Assembly: GCA_036924285.1 (NCBI GenBank)
Contig: JAYKYS010000009.1
Span: forward strand, 15,252,001-15,316,000
Length of the DNA: 64,000 bases
Direction: 5' to 3'
From: Asterella californica
Taxonomy: Eukaryota > Streptophyta > Marchantiopsida > Marchantiales > Aytoniaceae
Positions 56,141 through 64,000 of this stretch are shown in pieces (position 1 is the stretch's first letter; every line of letters begins with the position of its first letter). Made by a program: the position numbers and the translations under genes. Below the pieces are notes generated by a model that had not been told where the DNA came from, made no database searches, and saw only the letters and a list, made by a program, of their open reading frames with translations.

Positions 56141-58578
56141 TGCCATCAAGACGGATGTCGTTTGATGAGCTGACAGAGCTGAAGACTCAGTTGAAAGAGT
56201 TGGTAGCTCAAGGTATCTTACGACCTAGTATATCACCTTATGCTGCCCCGGTGTTGTTCGTGGCCAAGAAGGATGGTGGTATTCGCATGTGTGCGGACTA
56301 TCGTGCACTCAATAAGATTACTGTCAAGAACAAGTACCCTCTTCCTCTCATGGATGAAACCACCGATCGGTTGGCCACAGGAAGATATTTCACCAAGCTG
56401 GATCTGCGTTCTGGATATCATCAAATCCGGATCAAAGAAGGTGATGAAGAAAAGACAGCTGTAAGGACGAGGTATGGCTTGTTTGAGTTAACCACATACT
56501 TTCGACGCTTTGTTTATCAATTTGCGCATAAAGCCGCACCTTTGTTTGGCTTATTGCGCAAGGCTTCCAAGGTTGTTTGGAATCCAGCAGCTGAAAGAGC
56601 GTTTCAAGAGTTGAAACAAGCACTGACAGAGATGCCCGTGCTAGCTCTTCCAAAGATGGGAGAACCTTTTGAGGTTCACACAGATGCTTCTCAATGGGCC
56701 ATTGGAGGAGTGTTGATGCAAGAAAAGCATCCGGTGGCTTACGAAAGTCACAAGTTCTCAGAGACTGAGGCGAAATGGCCTGCTCATGAACAGGAGATGT
56801 TCGCAGTTGTCCATTGTCTGAAGCGTTGGGAGCATTATTTGTTACCAAGCAAGGTTACTGTTGTGACGGACTGCGAGGGTAATACATACTTTCAGAGTAA
56901 ACCCCGTTTGTCTCGCAAACAGCAGAGGTGGCAAGTGGAGCTTGCACGTTTTGATATCGAATGGCGGTATCAAAAGGGGAAGGAAAATATTCCAGCGGAT
57001 TTGTTAAGCAGACGTGTCCAGGCGTTAACAACCCAAGACACAAGTGAAGAGCTTTTGGATCGAATCAGACAAGCATTGCCTGATGATCCTCAGGCTCAAC
57101 GTTGGACCAGCCAACAAGGGAGAGATCCATTGGTACGTAATCTCTCATTTCGCAATGGCCTTTGGTTTTATAAGCAAACCAAGGTCTATGTTCCAGCTGG
57201 ATCTCTAAGGACACTCGTCATGCAAGAATGTCATGATTGTGAACTGGCTGGACATGGAGGACAAAATAGAACATTGCAACGAGTTAAAGAGCAGTTCTAT
57301 TGGCCGTCCATGTTGGAGGATGTAATCAAGTACGTGCAGACTTGCTTGACATGTCAGCAACAACGAACTGAGCGGAGGAGACCTGCAGGGTTGCTGAGGC
57401 CATTGCCAATACCTGATGGGCCTTGGGAGAGCATAAGTATGGACTTATGCATAGGTTTACCCGAATCAGGAGGTTTTGATGCTCTGTTAGTTGTTATAGA
57501 TCGTTTCAGTAAGCAAGCTCACCTCATCCCTTGTAGGGAAGCAGTGACGTCAAGAGGTGCCGCTGAACTGTTTATACGATATGTTTTTAAGTATCATGGG
57601 ATGCCTAAAGACATTGTTTCAGATCTGGGTAGGAGGTTTGTAGCTGATTTTTGGAAGGGTTTGTTTCGAAGGCTCGGAACTACCCTCAAGTTCAGTTCCT
57701 CTTATCATCCTGAAACTGATGGTCAGACGGAAAGGACGATCCAGATAGTAGAACAAGGGTTGAGAAACTATATCATGCGAGATCAGAGTGATTGGAGCGA
57801 GCACTTGGACTTGGTGGAGTTTACATATAACAACACCAAGCACTTGAGTACAGGATTTAAACCATTTGAAGTGGTTTATCGGGGCTCTCATGCACCTTGG
57901 ACTCCTATAGCTCTGATTACCAAGGGGCATGAAAATACAGGAAGGTCGAATCAGGATCCTCCTGATCTAGAGACTTTCATACGTGTTCAGGGTACTGTGT
58001 TTCAAGAAGCCAAGAAACACATGGAGAAGGCACAACAACGGTATGCTAAGTATGCAAACCGTGGTGGACAAGATTTACAATTCGAAGAAGGACAAAGAGT
58101 CTGGTTGAGAACCAAGAACTTCAGAATCCCAGCAGGGGTGGATTTAGCCAAGAAGCTTCTTCCAAAGTGGGCAGGACCGTTCCTGATCGAGAAAAAGTTA
58201 GGTCCTGTGACCTATAAGTTACGTTTTCCAGCTAGTATGAAGCATTATCACCATATTATTCATGTTTCTAACTTAAAGATGTTTCGTGAGGAACTAGAGT
58301 CGTTGCCAGGAAGATATCAGAAATGGCATCCAGTGTTAGAAGCATTACCAAGAGCTGATGATCTTGAGTTGATTGAGATAGTAGATCATCGAGCATCACT
58401 GAATCCAGATGGAGCTGGAGAACCCGTTACTCAATACCTATGTCGTTGGACAGGTAGAGTTCCGGGATTGGTAAGTGAAGCTTGGGAGTACCTAGATGAT
58501 CTAGCATTGTACAAGTTTCAGGAACCACTGCGTAGATATTTGGTGAGACGACAATCTGCAGTGGTCTCTTCCAGCTAA
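56117..58578 (+). pseudogene. Chromovirus pol: truncated RT, RNase H, integrase, chromodomain
   Basis: Open for over 810 codons. It starts in reverse transcriptase ([20 protein letters not shown], then [22 protein letters not shown]) and jumps at about 56488 straight to [18 protein letters not shown], which normally follows about 120 residues later. The YxDD catalytic box and palm are therefore missing, in frame. Next: RNase H ([36 protein letters not shown]), integrase zinc region ([12 protein letters not shown]...CLTCQQQR), and core ([33 protein letters not shown]...VEQGL) with all three acidic residues. A chromodomain ends it ([28 protein letters not shown]), placing it among chromoviruses. 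Confidence 0.95.
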
Positions 58579-58979
58579 GCGGTGGATTGAATCGAGTCAG
58601 GAGAGTCATGCAAAGGGCCCTTCAAGGACACTGGAACCGAGTAGATCTGGCCAATCTGCTCGTCTAAAGGTGGAGTTGTGGTCTGCTGACTTCTTATGAC
58701 TGTCGGATGTCAATCAGGTTTAGGCTGACGCTACTATGGTGTATCATAGTAAGGAGGTGGATAAAAAGAAACTGACGAGTTCACCACCTAGAAGCTAGGG
58801 TTCTGTCTCACCCGAAAGCTTCAACGGATGCTCGGTAATGGAGCATAGCCTTGAGAAAGGGCTTAATCTTACCCTGGATGGGGTACTGTTCCTCTGGATT
58901 TGAGGAATGGTTGTTTCTAATGTGGTATTGTAGATACCGCAGTTCAGTGGAAGAACTGCGTTTTGCTGGTTGGGGCAAT
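58579..58979 (+). other. 3' untranslated region of the chromovirus
   Basis: About 400 bp between the pol stop and the 3' LTR, no ORF. The polypurine tract should lie just before 58980; GGTTGGGG at 58969-58976 is the only candidate and is not a clean purine run. Confidence 0.7.
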
Positions 58980-59929
58980 TGTAACACCTTTTGCTTTTTT
59001 CCCAAACCAGATGGCATTCGGGCAGTGATTAATCCAAAAGTGGCAGCTGCATGGTCATAAAGCAGGCTCAAGAGACTAGATAAAAGAGTGTCGCGAGCCC
59101 TAAAGGAGGCCATTCTCAGTTTTTCAGTTTTGGAGAGAGCACTCTTGGTAGTGAGGGAGGAGACTGTATTTTTCAGTGTAGTGTACATTGCCTTTGAGGT
59201 CAGAAATCAGGAGCTAGAACTGATGCACATCAAGCTCCTTGGAGAGCAGATTTGAAGAGGGACCTTGAGAGCAGACTTGGGGTGTTGATTAGGGTGCTGA
59301 CTTGGGGTCTGATCTGTTGAGTAACAGAAATCAGGGCGTTCAGAGTGAAAGTAGGTTCTTTTGGCGAAGTCTTAGTTCTGGAGTTGCTGAGTAGAGAAGA
59401 ATTGCCGGTCCAAGAGCGCTGCGTGACCTTGTCAGCAAGTAATGTCATGTAATGTATATGAGCCCGTGACTTTCTCCATTCTGATAAGTAGGCTTGAGTT
59501 GTGTGCCAAAAACTGAGTTGGGCGCATCTGGTGTCGTGTTGACTTTATTTCGGTGTAATTGCTTTGCCTTCCTACTTCCTAGCATCTACTAGGTCTCCTA
59601 GTCTTAGCAGTTGCTCCTTGTGGGTCCTGGCGTTCCGACTTGATCACCAGTAGCGGAAGCGCTGCCCAAATTTTATGCAACCCAGGTCTAGAATAGTTCC
59701 ACCTGTATTTAGCAACCTAAGATTGACCAGAGACCTACAAAAGACTAGTTGGTTATTCGAAACCCATTCAACAGTTATCAAATCCTTGGTGCTCATTAGC
59801 TGATAGTTTAACGAACTGGATCTGGAGACACAAATAAAGTATACAGGTCTCTAGGGAGGTTCACGTTTGGCAGTTCATTGGTTAGAGATTAAAGAATCTC
59901 TGTTCCGAGATCTGCGGTCGAACGTTACA
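58980..59929 (+). repeat. 3' LTR
   Basis: 950 bp, matching the 5' LTR except at about seven positions (for example GGAGAGCGGA/GGAGAGCAGA, AGGGCGCTG/AGGGTGCTG, ATCATGGCG/ATCAGGGCG, CACGTTCGG/CACGTTTGG). Confidence 0.97.
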
Positions 59930-61170
59930 CTATGTAGCCTAGTAGGTATTTTTTTCAAAGTACACCGTAGTCGAAAGTACACTCTTCAAGGAAGACAAAA
60001 AGGATGATGAGCATGTCAGAAGTAGAGACTACCGGTAGTTCGCGACGAAACGTACAGAAAGGCAGTGAGCACTAAGAAGCAGAAGCACATACCCACAGAA
60101 ACGCAGGAAGTGTGTACAAATCCCTGCTATGCAAACCGCCAGTTCGTGACGAGCGCGCATCCAAGTTTCTCAACTCTGAAGCGTCGCAGAAAGCGGAACG
60201 TGCACCCCCGGTGACCATGTCAGCATACTACTACCTAAACCTAAAAGATAACTTGTCTTCTCTTTCTCTACTGTTCTATTAGGTTGCACATGCAATTCAT
60301 TTTTTATTTGTCTCTCGCTCACTTTCTCTGTTGTATCGAATACACAGCCTTGTTTGGAATATGATATAGCTTTCACTTGGTGCGTTTTTGTAATGTGAAT
60401 TATTTCACATAGTAAATAGTTCATCTTTCTTTCAGAAGTTCGACGCTCTGAGTCAAGTCAAGATCTCAAAGAAATCAATTTTGGAAGAAGTGAACATTCA
60501 AAAATCTGAAAATATCACGGCGTAGGTCTCATCGCGCTGATCACCGGGGTATGTTAAAAAGTTACAAACTAAATTGCAGGCAAAAAGTTACTTGGAGTTC
60601 TTCTACAAGAATTCTGATATCGTGAAATGTATCATAAATATGAGTGAGTTCGAAAATTATGTTTTAGATATTTATCATGTACATTATAGTGGGAAGTGTA
60701 TGTTTGCATCTCGAAACGTACAAAAAGATCAAGTCTAGATATAGTTATGATAGTTCGTGTTAGTGAAGAGAAGATGAAGTAGACCGTTTTGCTAGCATAT
60801 AAGCTTAGAAACTGGTCTTTAGAACAAGTTATGCGACTGGCTTCCATTGGTACTGGAGTAAACTTATAGGGAGGAGGTCTCATGATCAATTTCTCTCCAA
60901 GACTCAAAACCAGCTTGGAGTAGGCTGATCCCTTCGGGAGAATATGTGAGGCATCAAGTTGCCTAGGGGCGAGACACTAGATGTCCCTTAAACGTACCGT
61001 GAATGCGAGACATCTCCGTTTATCTCTGCACTAGTGCATTCACTTGGTGTGGATGCTAGAGAGAGATTACGCTGAATTTTGAAATAGATCTTATGCTAGA
61101 GGACTAACTCCCCTTCGAGATGTCGAGGTGACTAGTAAGAATTCGATTAGGCCCTCTAAGTCCTAGGGTA
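59930..61170. other. No recognisable gene
   Basis: Starts with the second copy of the CTAT target duplication. Short ORFs at 60170-60424 and 60632-60907 (minus) show no domain. Confidence 0.5.
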
Positions 61171-61735
61171 GCGAGATGACATCAAAGATACTCCAAGTCG
61201 ATACAAATTCTTTTGTAGAAAAATATAGGTCTCGTAATGTGATTTACTTGGGCCAAAAAGTCAAGTTGAACTGATACATGAGGAGACACTTACGGCATTT
61301 TGAAGTTCAAGGGGGCTGGAGAATGACAACGGTGATAACTCGGACTCTATGTGTCAGAACGAGGTGATTTCGGCGGTCAGAGATAGCCGTGGTGGAGTCA
61401 CTTCAGATGGATGTGTCGTCAAAAGTTGACTATACGACTGACTCGGCGGGATACGAGATGACATCAAAGATACTCCAAGTCGGTACAAATTCTTTTGTAG
61501 AAAAATATAGATCTCGTCATGTGATTTACTTGGGTCGAAAAATCAAGTCGAACTGATACATGAGGAGACACTTACGACATGTCGAAGTTCAAGGGGGTCG
61601 GAGAATGACAACAGGGATAACTCGGGCTCTACATGTCAAAATGAGATGATTTCATTGGTCAGAGGTAGCCGCGATGGAGTTACTTTGGGTGGAGGTGTCA
61701 GAAGCTGACTGTACGATCGACTCGGCAGCTGTCCG
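61171..61735. repeat. Tandem duplication, 282-bp unit
   Basis: Two adjacent units starting GAGATGACATCAAAGATACT (61173 and 61455) run in parallel through TGAGGAGACACTTACG, GTTCAAGGGGG, GGAGAATGACAAC and GACTCGGC. Differences are mostly C/T and G/A. Confidence 0.95.
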
Positions 61736-63200
61736 TACAGATGAATATGTGAAGCCTAAGATAATTAGCTTTTCTGTCGAGTAAGATGATAGTACGTGTA
61801 TGTCGTGGTGAGAGTTTTCTTGGGAAAGACGGAACCTTCTAGCTGTGATATGATCGTGAAGACTGTGATACGTCTACTCAAGGAAGCGTTGAGCTTCTGG
61901 CTGTGATTGTTTACTCATGGATAGGCTTCAGGTTTTGAGCTGACACTATAAACACTCAAACACGTCGATTGGATCCTCTAGTATGTTCAAAAAACGAAAA
62001 TCAAGTCAAAGTAGCAGTCATAAAGTCATACGGTGAACTTTAACTCTCAAGAATAGAAAACATATGATGGTTTAGACTTCAAAACTTCTCCTACATGTAA
62101 GCTTATCTGAGAACTTTCTCTTTTTGTCAAAGGAATTCAGATGTCGATAGGGTCTTCTTCTCTGACTTCGTTGACCCAAGAAACTGTCAGATCCAACTCT
62201 TGACAGCCGAGATATGGTCAATTTTCAGTCGCAGATAAGCGAACCCTAAAAAACTCCTCCCTACAACTTAAAATCGCACAGACCACCCAAACAGATCGCC
62301 TGATCTTATATTTATCTTCTCTGGTAGGTAGATCTTGCTACCCTAACCCCAACGAGACTCCAAACAAGCCGTTTGGAGTTCCTCTCGCAAAACCCACATA
62401 AGAACTTTCAGCCTGAGATCAAATCTGAGCACCGAGAGATGGGTAGAAACGTTCTGAGCAAAGAAATTACGATAATTTTTGATACCCAGACAACTATTTT
62501 GACCTAGAACATAGAATTGGCTCGATAACTTTCGATGATTCTTATAGGATTTGAAGTCTACAGCATGATGAACATCCCTGTGAAATTTGACCTCCTGATT
62601 GTACACAATTCTCCAGATCTCGAACTCTGAAGTTGCTGCTCTAGATTGAGAGATTCAGTTCCCCTCGCTTCAGCGGTCGCCTTGAATTACCCACTCACTC
62701 AAATGACATGAAAATTTCTGGACAGTCGTAGCCCTGCTGACAATGAACACGACCACGAAGGTTTGAAGCAATTTTCTCAAATCTGCTGTAATTGGCACCG
62801 AAACTCCCAAAATCATCAATTGTGATGCAATTCTAGCCCAATTCGAACTTCAATTTGGCATAACTCTCTCTTTATTGCTCTAAATCGATCAAAAATTTCA
62901 CTGACAACGACTGGCACGACGAGCCCTATCTTCCTGTGTTCTCAGATTTCAGAATGTCCCTACCAAATGCTCGAACTCCTCTTAAGACCTCTACATCTAA
63001 GTTTAGAGTAACACAAAAGACAAAAATGCACCAATGGGAGTTTATAGCTTCACTTCCCTGTTGTTTTGTGCCTCAAACCACGTGATGACTTAAATTCACA
63101 TATAGGCTACCATGTCAAGCCCCTAAAGTGTCAGCATAAATCTTAAACTACATGCGAAGATATGTAAAGTACATGGTGGGAAGCTCTTTTACATGAAGTT
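61736..63200. other. No recognisable gene; repeat-derived
   Basis: The start (61795-61850) resembles 31140-31190. The rest is featureless, with one 87-codon minus-strand ORF (62343-62606) that I cannot place. Confidence 0.45.
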
Positions 63201-63239
63201 TGGACTCTCCCCCAAATCGATAGAGATCACCAATGGCAC

Positions 63240-63756
63240 TTGAGATTCAAAATGAATCATACTTTATTTTGTAAGTTAGTTGAGCTCATAGATCCATACA
63301 TGCCTATTATACCTGAGTGGAGTTTAGCACGTAAAAGAATGGATTTAGAACATTCATTGGCTGTTGTTATATACAGACTTGCACATAATACTACGTTGCT
63401 GGAAATTTCTGATAAATTTTATGTGAGACGATCGACAGTCATCAAGTATACAGACATCATTTGTCACATCTTAGCTAGCAGAGAAAAACTATTCTCAAAG
63501 TTCGTTGGATTACCAAGAGATCAACGATTACAGAATATCATCAGTAAGTTTCAATCCTTATCAAAATTACCACTAATGTTTGGTGCAATAGATGGATGTC
63601 ACATCAAGCTGGCTAAAAAACCAAGACAGCGATTTCATCCAGCAGAATATTAGAACAGACATCACTATCGATTCTATTCTACTCCAAGGAGTCTGCGATG
63701 CAGATCGAAACTTTCTGATTTGTGGTGATGGATTAGGACTGTTCGGTGATGGCTGA
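63240..63756 (+). pseudogene. PIF/Harbinger-type transposase fragment
   Basis: DDE transposase of the HARBI1/PIF class, truncated at both ends. It reads an alpha-helical N-terminal region (LARKRMDLEHSLAVVIYRLA; FYVRRSTVIKYTDIIC) and the catalytic start FGAIDGCHIKL (first Asp of DDE). A TAG at 63651-63653, where a TGG codon would be expected, and a small indel interrupt it; a neighbouring frame then continues SILLQGVCDADRNF (second Asp) before the similarity ends near 63720. The third acidic residue is absent. Not functional. Confidence 0.75.
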
Positions 63757-63992
63757 GTCATAGCTTCTTCTGATCGTATGCGAGTAGACTCAAGTGTAGG
63801 ATGTGCTAGTGAAGGAAAAGCATTAAGATCCACAAATGACACTGATCCAGAACTAATACCATTGTCTACGTCATTTGGAACTCCAACCACCTTGTTGGAA
63901 CTCCCAAACAGATCATAGCACATATTATAGAATTCCCACGTAGAGTCGATGAAACCTGTACTATTTTGTTTCCTCTTTTTCATCATGAACAT
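63725..63992 (-). CDS. Possible Myb/SANT-like partner protein of the PIF element, partial
   Basis: Minus-strand ORF from 63992 (STWEFYNMCYDLFGSSNKVV, then a Ser/Pro-rich tail MTQPSPNSPNPSPQ), convergent with the transposase fragment. PIF/Harbinger elements normally carry a second gene for a Myb/SANT-like protein, and this acidic, Ser-rich tail after an aromatic stretch resembles the C-terminal half of such partners. The Myb helices themselves would lie off the right edge. The last part, overlapping the transposase, is antisense shadow. Confidence 0.35.
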
Positions 63993-64000
63993 TTTCCCGA

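Larger units (their letters stand above)
53150..59929 (+). mobile_element. Young Ty3/Gypsy chromovirus, defective
   Basis: A 6780-bp LTR retrotransposon: 950-bp LTRs (TGTAACACC...GAACGTTACA), initiator-Met primer-binding site, gag, zinc knuckle, protease, partial reverse transcriptase, RNase H, integrase and chromodomain. By eye the LTRs differ at about 7 of 950 positions, mostly transitions, so the insertion is recent. The flanks share CTAT (53146-53149 and 59930-59933), a 4-bp target duplication. Defects: a stop in gag, two one-base frame losses in pol, and an in-frame loss of the reverse-transcriptase catalytic core. Confidence 0.97.

Overview
This is a stretch of nuclear DNA from a non-seed land plant or a close streptophyte relative. 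The basis is three things: two intron-containing host genes of plant type (an NPF/POT transporter and a plastid-type omega-6 fatty acid desaturase with a transit-like leader), a chromodomain Ty3/Gypsy element primed by initiator tRNA-Met, and a probable Replitron, a HUH-transposon class reported to be abundant in non-seed plants. I cannot name the species. Introns are short to medium, with GT..AG ends and many TGCAG acceptors.

Layout. 0.4-2.1 kb: 5' half of an NPF transporter on the minus strand, running off the left edge. 2.1-12.2 kb: mostly unannotatable AT-rich DNA with a (GA)n tract and a tandem tRNA-derived SINE array at 7.2-7.8 kb. 12.2-15.7 kb: a TATA-driven transcription unit with a long leader and a 141-codon ORF, a hairpin-forming minisatellite, and a convergent decayed Mutator-like transposase carrying a SAP-type motif. 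16-24 kb: a graveyard of decayed ORFs, including Ty3/Gypsy gag and protease pieces on the minus strand. 23.9-31.1 kb: a 6.4 kb unit bounded by inverted repeats of about 460-475 bp and encoding a large coiled-coil protein, followed by a second nested inverted repeat of about 800 bp; the whole block is loaded with the hexamer GAAGAC/GTCTTC. 31.5-35.8 kb: small repeats, a SINE, then a decayed minus-strand Ty3/Gypsy array in the unusual order integrase then gag. 37-42.4 kb: palindromic repeats and a probable Replitron with a HUH (HLH plus single Tyr) protein. 46.8-50.1 kb: an apparently intact seven-exon plastid omega-6 desaturase gene. 53.15-59.93 kb: a very young but defective chromovirus with 950-bp LTRs differing at about 7 positions. 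61.2-61.7 kb: a 282-bp tandem duplication. 63.2 kb to the end: a PIF/Harbinger transposase fragment.

Only the two host genes look functional in the cell: peptide/nitrate-type transport and plastid lipid desaturation. Most of the rest is mobile DNA in different stages of decay. A recurrent signature is that in-frame stops in the old elements sit where a single C-to-T (or G-to-A) change would explain them (CAG, CAA, CGA or TGG codons), as expected from deamination of methylated cytosine. The likeliest candidates for new biology are the Replitron, the GAAGAC-loaded inverted-repeat element, and the in-frame deletion of the reverse-transcriptase active site in the young chromovirus.
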